Positions 9,236 through 16,375 of a stretch of 64,000 bases of DNA are shown piece after piece; positions within the stretch are counted from its first letter, which is position 1, and each line of letters begins with the position of its first letter. Source of the DNA: JAAFHZ01 sp964247085 (lineage in GTDB: Bacteria > Cyanobacteriota > Cyanobacteriia > Cyanobacteriales > Chamaesiphonaceae). The translations under genes and the position numbers were made by a program. Location of the stretch: assembly GCA_964247085.1 (NCBI GenBank), contig CAXTSX010000014.1, positions 1 through 64,000 of the forward strand, written 5' to 3'. Below the pieces are notes generated by a model, which had not been told where the DNA came from, made no database searches, and saw nothing but the letters and a program-made list of their open reading frames with translations.

Positions 9236-10186
9236 CTATGGAACGATGAATGGCTGAAACTTCCCACCTAAACCCGTAACAATCGTCTGAGTGTTGGCAA
9301 TGAGCATTTTTTGATATGTTTCACCGTCGCTACCAGCCGCCCCCAAGCCATCTGTAAATAGCGGCTGAGCAGAAATCTGAACATGGACTTCTTTGGCGAC
9401 CTGTTCCAGTATTTTGGAGCTGGCGGTGACCTCTCCAAAAATTGTGGGTACGCCAGTTTTTTTAATTTCATCTACTAATTTCTTCAGGCCAGCTGGAGTT
9501 GGCTTTTCTTCGGTACTTAGACCTTGTAAAGCACTGGCAACCGGTATTTGGTAAGCGTTGGCATAATAGCCTAAGGCATCATGGGTGGTGACTAACTGCC
9601 GCGATTTGCTAGGAATAGTATTGATCTGCGCCCTAATCCAGGTATCGATTTGACCAATTTGAGTAGTTAAATTTTTAGCGTTGCGATTATATCGATCGAC
9701 CTGAGCCGGATTTATTTTCAGGAGCCTGGACTGGATCGCGGCTACGATTTTGATGCCATTTTGGGCATTATGCCAAATATGGGGGTCAGTTTCTGGTTTC
9801 CCATCTTCGGTCATGGTCAGGGGCTGGGGCACAGCTATTTCATTGATCGCTACTTTTGGTGCCGGATTTCGACTGGTGCGGACTAATTTAGTAATACTGG
9901 GTTCTAGGTTATAGCCCCCATAGAGAATTAGTTGAGCCTGATCGATCGCCTGTCGATCGGCGGGGGTCGGTTTATAAGAATGAGGGTCGGTGCCAGGAGC
10001 AATCAAACATTTTAGATCGATCGTTTCTTGGGCAATTTCTTTGGTTAGATCACAAATGACGCTACTGGCCGCGATTACTAAGGGTTTTTGGTGGCCAAGG
10101 TTTTGAGGAGTAGGATGCGTTGTACAGCCAACTAAGACTCCAGCAATCATCAGAAATACTGATCGGCTCTGGATTAGCTTTCTCAT
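9236..10186 (-). CDS. znuA: Zinc-type ABC transporter substrate-binding lipoprotein (ZnuA-like)
   Basis: 316 residues of the cluster A-I metal-binding family. The signal sequence ends in a lipobox LVGC (Cys21). Candidate ligands are His69 (TDPHSYKPTPAD), His136 (TDPHIWHN), His202 (TTHDALGY) and Asp279 (LFTDGLG). Zinc proteins have a His at the third position where manganese proteins such as MntC have Glu, so zinc is favoured. The His-rich loop of many ZnuA proteins is absent and replaced by a short acidic segment. No permease or ATPase gene is adjacent. A perfect Fur/Zur-type palindrome lies about 50 bases upstream, which supports repression by metal. Confidence 0.88.
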   Translation of the reverse strand: MRKLIQSRSVFLMIAGVLVGCTTHPTPQNLGHQKPLVIAASSVICDLTKEIAQETIDLKCLIAPGTDPHSYKPTPADRQAIDQAQLILYGGYNLEPSITKLVRTSRNPAPKVAINEIAVPQPLTMTEDGKPETDPHIWHNAQNGIKIVAAIQSRLLKINPAQVDRYNRNAKNLTTQIGQIDTWIRAQINTIPSKSRQLVTTHDALGYYANAYQIPVASALQGLSTEEKPTPAGLKKLVDEIKKTGVPTIFGEVTASSKILEQVAKEVHVQISAQPLFTDGLGAAGSDGETYQKMLIANTQTIVTGLGGKFQPFIVP

Positions 10187-10237
10187 AATGGTTTAATTTC
10201 GGAAATAAATTAAGGAAGTCGGATAAAAGAATCATAA

Positions 10238-10252
10238 TGATAATGATTATCA
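10238..10252. promoter_or_regulatory. Fur-family (probably Zur) operator
   Basis: TGATAATGATTATCA is a perfect 7-1-7 inverted repeat, matching the core recognised by Fur-family repressors (Fur, Zur, PerR). It lies 52-66 bases upstream of the znuA start, in the gap to a possible divergent small gene. The zinc-type ligands of the downstream protein make Zur the likeliest regulator; Fur cannot be excluded from the sequence. Confidence 0.75.
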
Positions 10253-10326
10253 TAATATAGTCTGAGCTATCTAGCAAAAATTTGGCTGAGAATGAATTTT
10301 TGCAGTCATACGGGGAAAGCTAAAGA

Positions 10327-10587
10327 GTGGAAGCTCTATGGCACTTTAAATTTATGACAACTCATCACCCCGCCAATTCATCTAGCCTAATATCGTTGAT
10401 TTTGTTGTTGGTGGCAGCGCTGTGGTCAATAATGCGGATGTCTTCGTGGCTGATGTCTTCGCTGGTGGGATATTTACTGGCGATTTTTGGTGCTTGTCAA
10501 TCGATCGCCCTAAAAGAAACAGGTCAAGACGTGGAAATAATGTATAACTTAATCAACTACCCAGATGAGATTTCTTCTAATTTCTAG
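10327..10587 (+). CDS. Possible small membrane protein, unknown function
   Basis: An 86-residue frame from GTG at 10327, preceded at about 8 bases by GGGAAAG; an ATG at 10354 would give 77 residues. The middle of the protein is strongly hydrophobic with two likely membrane segments (LISLILLLVAALW and LVGYLLAIFGA). It is divergent from znuA and shares the region with the Fur/Zur box, so it might be co-regulated by metal. I do not recognise the family and it may not be a real gene. Confidence 0.3.
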   Translation: MEALWHFKFMTTHHPANSSSLISLILLLVAALWSIMRMSSWLMSSLVGYLLAIFGACQSIALKETGQDVEIMYNLINYPDEISSNF

Positions 10588-10620
10588 CCTGGACATTTTT
10601 TTGCATCACCAAATATGTAG

Positions 10621-10815
10621 TTACGTTGTACAACTATTAACTTCATTCTCAATTTGATCCAGTCGTTTTTTCACCTTGAAAAGTATTCTTAAATAATTCA
10701 CCTGACTAGTCCAGGCTGAACGAGGCAGTAATGAAGGTCGATCAGCAGAATCCAATTGTTCCGTCTGATAATGAAATGGAGTGTTGTTTATAGCAGAATT
10801 TAAGTTGGTAGTCAT
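10621..10815 (-). CDS. Small protein downstream of the radical SAM maturase
   Basis: 64 residues, starting 16 bases after the radical SAM gene on the same strand, so it is probably co-transcribed. It has a polar N-terminal half and a basic, possibly helical C-terminal half (LRILFKVKKRLDQIENEV). It has no GG leader site and does not look like a precursor. Known spliceases need a small partner protein; whether this is such a partner cannot be told from sequence. No clear RBS is seen. Confidence 0.4.
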   Translation of the reverse strand: MTTNLNSAINNTPFHYQTEQLDSADRPSLLPRSAWTSQVNYLRILFKVKKRLDQIENEVNSCTT

Positions 10816-10831
10816 TTTTAAGTCAAGGAAT

Positions 10832-12106
10832 TTAGGTGAGAGCCAGGTCAGACGGCATCAGATTAGACTGAATAGATTCAGTTTTGTTGTTCCAATGTTT
10901 TGGCCATTGGATATGCTCTGCTTTAAAATGCAGGGAATCACTAGCTAGTAAAACTGTGTTAGCAGGCTCTTCCATCAGCTCGAATTCTCCATTGTCAAAA
11001 GGATTACCTTCCGCACGACGTTTGAGAGTAAAACGTTCCCGAATACCATGTTTTGCCTGAGTTAGAGCACGATGGTGACAGTAGGGGTTATTGCCGCGTT
11101 TATCAAAAAAGACATGGGCTGTCCAGCTACAACCACCTCGGCACAGTTCAGCAAATTCACAGGTTTTGCAGAAACCCCAAAGGTGCTCTGTGCCTTGGGG
11201 AGTTCCAGCACCCAGATTAAAGCGGAGTTCTTCAGTTTCTTCAATAATCGTCCGCAGTGAAAGATCACGGATGTTGCCTCCGGTGTAAGCCGTAGTGGGT
11301 AGCGATGGACAACCCTTGATCGCTCCATCGGCTTCAATGCCGATGCTAGATAGTCCAGCCCCACAACCCTGCCAGAAAGACCAGGCATCACCACCCCGAA
11401 ACAAGCGCTCGTAAGGACCATAATAGCCAATGTTGTTGCCAGCATGAACTTTGACCCCATCCTGATTAGCTTGTTCTACCACTCGGGCAATCATGGGATA
11501 AACGTCGAGTAATTCGTAAGGTTGTAGCAAAATTTCATTGTTGTCAGCCGCATTGCCCATTGGTACGGTCAGCTGAATCTGCCAAGCGAAAATTCCGGCT
11601 TCCCGGATGTGTTCATAGATTTGGGGGAATTCTGGAGCAGAGAGGCGATTAATTTGAGTGTTGCAGCCAAAGGAGATGCCAGCTTGTTTTAGGTGGCTCA
11701 TGGTTTTGAATGCCCATTGCCAAGATTCTGTTTTGCCGCGTAGTCGATTGTGAGTTTCCTGGAGGCCATCAACGGAAACCGATACAACTTTAATGCCAGC
11801 AGCTTTCATGCGCTGGGAGGTTTCCAGGGTGATTCCATAGCCGCCGGTAGTCATACCACAGACCATGCCAGCCTTAGTAATGGCACTGGCGATATCTAGC
11901 CAGTCTTCGCGCAGAAAGGCTTCCCCGCCAATGAGGGTAACTTCTTTGATACCGACATCAGCCATTTGCTGAACGAGGTTCAGGGCTTCGGCGGTGGTGA
12001 GTTCGTCGGTACGGGTCTGGCCAGCGCGAGAGCCACAATGTTGGCAGGCGAGGTTGCATTTGAGGGTGATTTCCCAGACAGCGTAACTGATACGGCGATA
12101 GCTCAT
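10832..12106 (-). CDS. Radical SAM/SPASM RiPP maturase, candidate splicease
   Basis: 424 residues. The radical SAM cluster motif is CNLACQHC (Cys17, Cys21, Cys24), followed by GGEAFLRED. The C-terminal SPASM region carries CGAGLSSIGIEADGAIKGC and CKTCEFAELCRGGC, able to hold two auxiliary Fe-S clusters. The family is the Nif11-class peptide maturases of cyanobacteria, which includes the PlpX/PcpX spliceases that excise a tyramine unit from X-Tyr-Gly sites to leave alpha-keto-beta-amino acids. The two Nif11-leader genes just upstream both have exactly one X-Tyr-Gly in the core. Radical SAM maturase is certain; splicease activity is inferred. It lies about 100 bases downstream of precursor 12212-12517. 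Confidence 0.88.
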   Translation of the reverse strand: MSYRRISYAVWEITLKCNLACQHCGSRAGQTRTDELTTAEALNLVQQMADVGIKEVTLIGGEAFLREDWLDIASAITKAGMVCGMTTGGYGITLETSQRMKAAGIKVVSVSVDGLQETHNRLRGKTESWQWAFKTMSHLKQAGISFGCNTQINRLSAPEFPQIYEHIREAGIFAWQIQLTVPMGNAADNNEILLQPYELLDVYPMIARVVEQANQDGVKVHAGNNIGYYGPYERLFRGGDAWSFWQGCGAGLSSIGIEADGAIKGCPSLPTTAYTGGNIRDLSLRTIIEETEELRFNLGAGTPQGTEHLWGFCKTCEFAELCRGGCSWTAHVFFDKRGNNPYCHHRALTQAKHGIRERFTLKRRAEGNPFDNGEFELMEEPANTVLLASDSLHFKAEHIQWPKHWNNKTESIQSNLMPSDLALT

Positions 12107-12211
12107 GATCTATTTCTCTCCTTAACAACTAAGTTAAAGGAGAACATTAATGTTCTCCCTCACAAATCATTTAGCAACATGGATATTTTGATATATCCTA
12201 AGTACCGCAGA

Positions 12212-12517
12212 TTAAAGCTCTAGATCTCGGGTTGGAGGTCCACCATAAATCATTATGAAATTTCGCCAATTAAGGAATCCACCATGAACTGCTTCTAATT
12301 CACGTTCTCCGATTTCTATGATTTCGTCGTCACAATCAGGATCTTTTTCTAGTATCTGGGCTGTGTAGTCTTCAAATTCTTGCTGAGTAAAATAAAAACC
12401 AGCTGCTTTGACAATCCGTCTACATTCTTCTTTGCTGCTCACATTTTTGATTTTGTCGCAAAAAGCTTCATCTTGAGCTAACTTTGCGTAGAATGCTTGA
12501 ACATGTTGATGAGACAT
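12212..12517 (-). CDS. Nif11-leader RiPP precursor 1 (I-Y-G core)
   Basis: 101 residues. The leader (1-80) has the Nif11 pattern: VQAFYAKLAQDEAFCDKI, FYFTQQEFEDYTAQ and the cleavage site ELEAVHGG. The 21-residue core begins FLNWRNF and contains M-I-Y-G-G (Tyr91, Gly92), the motif recognised by splicease-type radical SAM enzymes. It has no Cys in the core, so it is not a lanthipeptide substrate. AGAGG lies a few bases before the ATG. It lies between a second Nif11 precursor and the radical SAM gene. Confidence 0.85.
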   Translation of the reverse strand: MSHQHVQAFYAKLAQDEAFCDKIKNVSSKEECRRIVKAAGFYFTQQEFEDYTAQILEKDPDCDDEIIEIGERELEAVHGGFLNWRNFIMIYGGPPTRDLEL

Positions 12518-12619
12518 AAAACCTCTTAAAATAATGGTGAATCGTAGCGTGGTGGAACCACTCCATTTTGAGAGACATGGGGGTTACCTGTATAAATTGA
12601 TAACTAGATATTTTATGGA

Positions 12620-12925
12620 TTAGCGATATAAATACGGTGAATGACCATAAGGAGGTAGTCCTACAGAGCTTTTAGTAAACACAGCTGCACCGCCTAAGAC
12701 TGCGGCCAACTCTTTTTCGCCCAGAGATTCCAGCCGATCGATCTCTTTTTCGGTATTCAATAATTGGGCGGTGTAATCTTCAAATTCAGTTTCTGTGAAG
12801 TGATAGCCAGCCAGTCGAACAACTTGCTGACATTCGGCTTTGTTGGCCGTAGATTCTAGCTGGGTATAAAAAGTGGGATCAGCAGCTAGTCTGTTGTAGA
12901 AAGCTTTAACTTGTTCGATCGCCAT
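12620..12925 (-). CDS. Nif11-leader RiPP precursor 2 (P-Y-G core)
   Basis: 101 residues from the ATG at 12925. An ATG directly upstream (12928) is only 2 bases from AGAGG, so the second ATG, 5 bases away, is preferred. The Nif11 leader (1-79) includes VKAFYNRLAADPTFYTQL, YHFTETEFEDYTAQLL and KELAAVLGG. The 22-residue core holds LPPYGHSPYLYR, with one X-Tyr-Gly motif (Tyr93-Gly94) and two further Tyr. The leader is clearly paralogous to that of 12212-12517, while the cores are unrelated apart from Tyr-Gly. No core Cys. Confidence 0.84.
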   Translation of the reverse strand: MAIEQVKAFYNRLAADPTFYTQLESTANKAECQQVVRLAGYHFTETEFEDYTAQLLNTEKEIDRLESLGEKELAAVLGGAAVFTKSSVGLPPYGHSPYLYR

Positions 12926-12967
12926 CATGACCTCTAACTAAGAATTAATGATTGTGGGGAGTTCGTG

Positions 12968-13408
12968 CTAGGCAGCTGCTGTAGATACCTCAGAGGTGAC
13001 ATCGGCAGAATCATATTTATCGGTGACGATTTGGGGACAACGCAAACAAGCTGCTTTTCCTTCTTGCTGCCACCATCGACAATCGGCACGAATATGACAA
13101 GGTGGTAAATCCTCCGCCACCACAGGTGACTGACCGACAATCCGTTGGACTAAACGACAATCAGAGCCGTCAAAATGCTGACAAGCTTTTTTGGCACAAG
13201 GAGCAGCAAATCGAAAAATTTCGGTTGGTGTCACGGGTTCAGCTAGAGCCAATAACTGCTCGGTCACAGCTACCGGCTCAGGGAAATACGTCACCCGAGG
13301 TTCTGCGACTGATCCAACTACGATGCCCAGAGCAAGACTACCTCCAGCTTCTGGCCGAGCACTAGGACAGAGAGGAGGAATAACTTTGGTTGTAGATGTT
13401 GAATCCAT
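12968..13408 (-). CDS. Eight-Cys accessory protein, copy 1
   Basis: 146 residues, function not recognised. Eight Cys are shared with the paralogue at 14014-14448: LCPSAR, AAPC, ACQHFDG, DCRL, LPPC, CRWWQQEG and ACLRCPQ (two). This spacing resembles an iron-sulfur or zinc protein; two four-Cys sites are possible. The N-terminal third has no Cys and is variable. AGGGAT lies 8 bases before the ATG. It is immediately upstream of the Nif11 precursors and downstream of a GG-leader peptide, so a role in RiPP maturation or electron supply is inferred from context only. Confidence 0.75.
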   Translation of the reverse strand: MDSTSTTKVIPPLCPSARPEAGGSLALGIVVGSVAEPRVTYFPEPVAVTEQLLALAEPVTPTEIFRFAAPCAKKACQHFDGSDCRLVQRIVGQSPVVAEDLPPCHIRADCRWWQQEGKAACLRCPQIVTDKYDSADVTSEVSTAAA

Positions 13409-13448
13409 GAGAGCTATCCCTAGTTATGATGTGAAAAAGTAGAAGCGA

Positions 13449-13652
13449 TTAAAAGGAAGGTCCATTGCTTCTATCTCTTGAGACCATCCCATCTGTCTGA
13501 CCAGGTTTAATACCAGATATAGCCAAGCCCCCACGCACACTTAATGCCCGGGCAATTGCTGCTTTTATCAGTTCATGTTCGGTTCGATCGAGAGGAAGTA
13601 ATGTAGATTCAGAGTTGTTAGTACAAAGATCCGAAATAGATATATTAGCCAC
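13449..13652 (-). CDS. Short-leader RiPP precursor candidate (GTG start)
   Basis: 67 residues from a GTG at 13650-13652 supported by AGGAGA eight bases upstream. The sequence opens MANISISDL, close to the MANINI/MADIKI opening of the plus-strand lanthipeptide precursors, and has a Gly-Gly site after RALSVR (residues 41-42). The presumed core, about 25 residues, is polar with Ser, Thr, Gly, Asp and no Cys. Cognate enzyme unknown; the radical SAM enzyme or another modifying enzyme could act on it. Alternative: a small non-RiPP protein. Confidence 0.55.
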   Translation of the reverse strand: MANISISDLCTNNSESTLLPLDRTEHELIKAAIARALSVRGGLAISGIKPGQTDGMVSRDRSNGPSF

Positions 13653-13691
13653 TTGTTGTATCTCCTGATTTTTACATGATCAATTCGATTG

Positions 13692-13874
13692 CTATTTAAC
13701 TTCAACTGTTGTAGTAACCTTCACTGTTTTGCAGTTTTTGCCACTATTGTCACATTCTTGTACATATGTAGTTGTACGGATTACTTTGCCACCAAATATA
13801 TTTGCTTGAGTATATTCATTGAGAACCTCAATTTCATGAGACTGCTTAATATCGGTAATTAAAAGATTAGACAT
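13692..13874 (-). CDS. Short-leader RiPP precursor candidate (Thr/Val-rich core)
   Basis: 60 residues from the ATG at 13874, chosen over an upstream Met because GGGGTG lies just before it. A 29-residue leader ends in NIFGG. The 31-residue core is rich in Thr and Val with alternating character (VIRTTTYVQEC, then KTVKVTTTVEVK) and two Cys. It could be a lanthipeptide substrate (Thr plus Cys) or a beta-strand-like RiPP. It lies between the two 8-Cys genes on the minus strand. Confidence 0.55.
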   Translation of the reverse strand: MSNLLITDIKQSHEIEVLNEYTQANIFGGKVIRTTTYVQECDNSGKNCKTVKVTTTVEVK

Positions 13875-14013
13875 TCTATTCACCCCGGTGTGATAGTTGC
13901 TTTGTAAGTTTTTAAAACTTGCTTGGAAGCAATCTATCAAATTCACAATCAAAAGTCACTCAAGTAGTTGTCTCAAAAATCTCATATTTTTAATCCTTTT
14001 GATCACAGTTGTA

Positions 14014-14448
14014 TTATTGCGGCAGTGCAACCTCTACTGCTAGCATTGATGGATCATAATTATCTGTAATGACCTGTGGACAACGCATACAGGCCGATAC
14101 ACCTTCTTGTTGCCACCAACGACAATTACGACGGATTGCACAAGGTGGTAATTGTTCAGTAGCGATCGGTAGTCTTTCGGCTACTCGTGTTGCTAACCGA
14201 CAATCATGTCCATCAAAATGTTGGCAACCTTTTTCTTCACAAGGGGCAGCAATCCGAAAAACCTCTTCTGGTGTGATTTTGTCGCCCAGCTTAGATATAT
14301 GATCAGCAAGTGGCTGAATTTCTTTCAAGTAGCTAACGGTGGGGGTTTCGACTGTTCCACCTACTACTCCAAATATTTGACTTCCTTCCCAATCTGATCT
14401 CGCACTAGGGCAAAGAGCCGGATCACTTATTTGATTCATATTTGTCAT
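14014..14448 (-). CDS. Eight-Cys accessory protein, copy 2
   Basis: 144 residues, paralogue of 12968-13408 with all eight Cys conserved: LCPSAR, AAPC, GCQHFDG, DCRL, LPPC, CRWWQQEG and ACMRCPQ (two). Also conserved are P-x-V-x-Y near residue 36 and E-V/I-F-R before the second Cys. The N-terminal 60 residues vary more than the C-terminal 80. Each copy sits next to its own precursor-like peptide gene, which suggests a duplicated peptide-plus-partner unit. Function unknown; metal or Fe-S binding is inferred. An alternative Met lies three codons in. Confidence 0.75.
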   Translation of the reverse strand: MTNMNQISDPALCPSARSDWEGSQIFGVVGGTVETPTVSYLKEIQPLADHISKLGDKITPEEVFRIAAPCEEKGCQHFDGHDCRLATRVAERLPIATEQLPPCAIRRNCRWWQQEGVSACMRCPQVITDNYDPSMLAVEVALPQ

Positions 14449-14617
14449 AATTTTAATCCCATTTATTTTTAATGTAGATTAATGCTTAACTTCAGCATCA
14501 CAGTTAATTCATAATTCAGCCATTGTTTTAGAGATGATCTCGGCCAAGTAGAATGTGCCTGTAGTGATCACTGACTTTATTCAGGCACATTCACAATCAT
14601 CAAATCAAATCAATTGA

Positions 14618-14845
14618 CTAACAATAGTCATCATTAGTCTTGATTTTTCCCATGGTTATTACTACTGGTGGTTTAACTGGACGAGCGCCTGTGGTTGCTC
14701 CACCGGATGCCAGACCGCCATTGATACTATCCATTTCTTCATTAGAGACATTTCTTCTGGCTTCAGCGTTTTCCACTGCACCGCTAATAATGTCATCAAT
14801 GCTGATGTGAAGTTGATTTGTATTCTTTTTGGATTGATTACTCAT
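14618..14845 (-). CDS. Short-leader RiPP precursor candidate (Pro/Gly core)
   Basis: 75 residues from the ATG at 14845, preceded by AAGGTGG; the longer frame to 14926 lacks an RBS. The leader includes LHISIDDIISGAVENAEARR and ends EEMDSINGG. The core starts LASGGATTGARPVKPP and ends in a lone C-terminal Cys. It is the first gene of the minus-strand series, about 110 bases after a strong hairpin. Modification type unknown; the Gly-Gly site and acidic leader resemble other cyanobacterial RiPP leaders. Confidence 0.6.
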   Translation of the reverse strand: MSNQSKKNTNQLHISIDDIISGAVENAEARRNVSNEEMDSINGGLASGGATTGARPVKPPVVITMGKIKTNDDYC

Positions 14846-14953
14846 TTTTAGTTCCACCTTGATTGGTAAATACAGATTAAAGGTACACAATTGGATATTA
14901 ACGGCGGGATTTTGGACTTGCAACAATTTCTATAGCCTTAAAAGGATCAAAAT

Positions 14954-14986
14954 AGTAGCATTTCCCCTCCATTGGGAAATGCTACT
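14954..14986. other. Perfect 13-bp hairpin in the divergent control region
   Basis: AGTAGCATTTCCC (14954-14966) and its exact complement (14974-14986) flank a 7-base loop. It lies between the minus-strand RiPP series and the plus-strand lanthipeptide genes. On the plus strand it is followed by TTTG, on the minus strand by ATTTTG, so it could be a leader attenuator for the minus operon, a barrier between the divergent units, or an operator. Confidence 0.55.
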
Positions 14987-15145
14987 TTTGGTATTTGGAC
15001 AACTAGCATTATTTAGAATTAGAGGAGCAAGTGTAGAGCAGGGTCAAAACAATAGAGAAGTCTTTCTGCGCTGTTACCAAAATCAGACTAGAAACAATAA
15101 TTTAAAAATTACTAAGCTATCTTAAAATCTCCCCAAGAATTAACT

Positions 15146-16294
15146 ATGGTCTTTCTACTAAATCAAACTAACGTTTTTGAGTACTTGGCTGGTCTGGGTT
15201 ACCACTCAGAAAACACCACTGATAATATCGAACCAGTATCAGCCAAGAACTTTAATTTATTAATCACACTGGCTGAAGATTTGAAGCTTCTGGTCAAGCA
15301 GGAACGTCACAACCAAGAGGGAAAGGCCATTGGAGAATTTTTAGCAGAATGGCAAATTCAAGAATTAATGCGAGATTTTCCAGCGTTACAGGATTGGCGG
15401 CCTTTTGTCTCGGAAGTCCTTCATTTTGATGCAGAGAACTCGATTCTGGTATTTAAGTATCTGAATGACTACCGGGACTTAATGAACTTTTATGCCAAAG
15501 AAAATACTTTCACCGATCGCATCGCCCAGAAACTAGGGACTTTACTAGCTACTTTCCACCGTGATACTTACCAACGATCGGACTATCGGGAAGCGATCGA
15601 TCGAAACCCGCTCCGATCCGAAACAAGCATCGTCCAGAGAATGATTCGAGGGCTGGAGCGGTTGACTCCAGAGATCTTTGGCGCGGTGCCGGATGATGGG
15701 TTGAAGTTTTATGCTTTGTATCAGCGATACGATAGTTTGGGTGAGGCTCTGATGGAGTTGGGTCAAGCTTTCAAGGCGGATTGTTTGACTCATAATGACC
15801 TCAAGCTAAATAATGTTTTACTGCATGATGAATGGGAGCAGCCGACGAGTGAGATAGTGCGGTTGATCGATTGGGAGCGATCGGCTTGGGGCGATCCAGC
15901 GTTTGATTTAGGGGCTTTAATTGGTAGTTATTTGCAACTTTGGTTAGGAAGTTTGGTGGTGAGCAAGTCGCTGTCGATCGAGGAGTCTTTAGCGTTGGCG
16001 ATGACTCCATTGGATCAGGTTCAGCCTTCGATGGCGGCTTTGACTCAGGCTTATGTGGAGGCTTTTCCGCAGATTTTGATCGATCGACCGGATTTTTTAC
16101 AGCGGGTGGTGCAGTTTGCGGGGTTGGCTTTGATTCAGGGGATTGAGGCAGGGATTCAATATCAAAAGACGTTGGGGAATGGTGGGATTGCGCAGTTGCA
16201 GGTGGCGAAGTCGTTGTTGTGTCGTCCGGTGCAGTCGATGCCGACGGTGTTTGGGGGGCGGTTGGTGGGGTCTCAGATGCCAGTGATGGCTTGA
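15146..16294 (+). CDS. APH-fold peptide kinase of a LanK/LanY-type dehydration pair
   Basis: 382 residues of the aminoglycoside-phosphotransferase fold. The catalytic loop is HNDLKLNN (His216, Asp218, Asn223) and the metal-binding DFG equivalent is IDWE (Asp242), followed by WGDPAFDLG; all key kinase residues are present. In class V lanthipeptide and thioamitide clusters an APH-type kinase next to a HopA1-family protein phosphorylates Ser/Thr of the precursor, and HopA1 eliminates the phosphate. Here the HopA1 gene follows after 81 bases and a LanM-like gene after that. The kinase-fold assignment is firm; the precursor peptides as substrates are inferred from context. Confidence 0.82.
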   Translation: MVFLLNQTNVFEYLAGLGYHSENTTDNIEPVSAKNFNLLITLAEDLKLLVKQERHNQEGKAIGEFLAEWQIQELMRDFPALQDWRPFVSEVLHFDAENSILVFKYLNDYRDLMNFYAKENTFTDRIAQKLGTLLATFHRDTYQRSDYREAIDRNPLRSETSIVQRMIRGLERLTPEIFGAVPDDGLKFYALYQRYDSLGEALMELGQAFKADCLTHNDLKLNNVLLHDEWEQPTSEIVRLIDWERSAWGDPAFDLGALIGSYLQLWLGSLVVSKSLSIEESLALAMTPLDQVQPSMAALTQAYVEAFPQILIDRPDFLQRVVQFAGLALIQGIEAGIQYQKTLGNGGIAQLQVAKSLLCRPVQSMPTVFGGRLVGSQMPVMA

Positions 16295-16375
16295 GAAGGG
16301 CTGATCTCTGAGATAGCAGAATTGTTAAATTCTGAATCACGGCTTTTACATTAATTACTAATAACTACTAAAACT

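Noticed and set aside
15801..16340. 179-residue Pro/Ser/Thr-rich minus-strand frame
   Set aside because: It is antisense to the APH kinase gene, has low-complexity composition typical of a shadow frame and no RBS.
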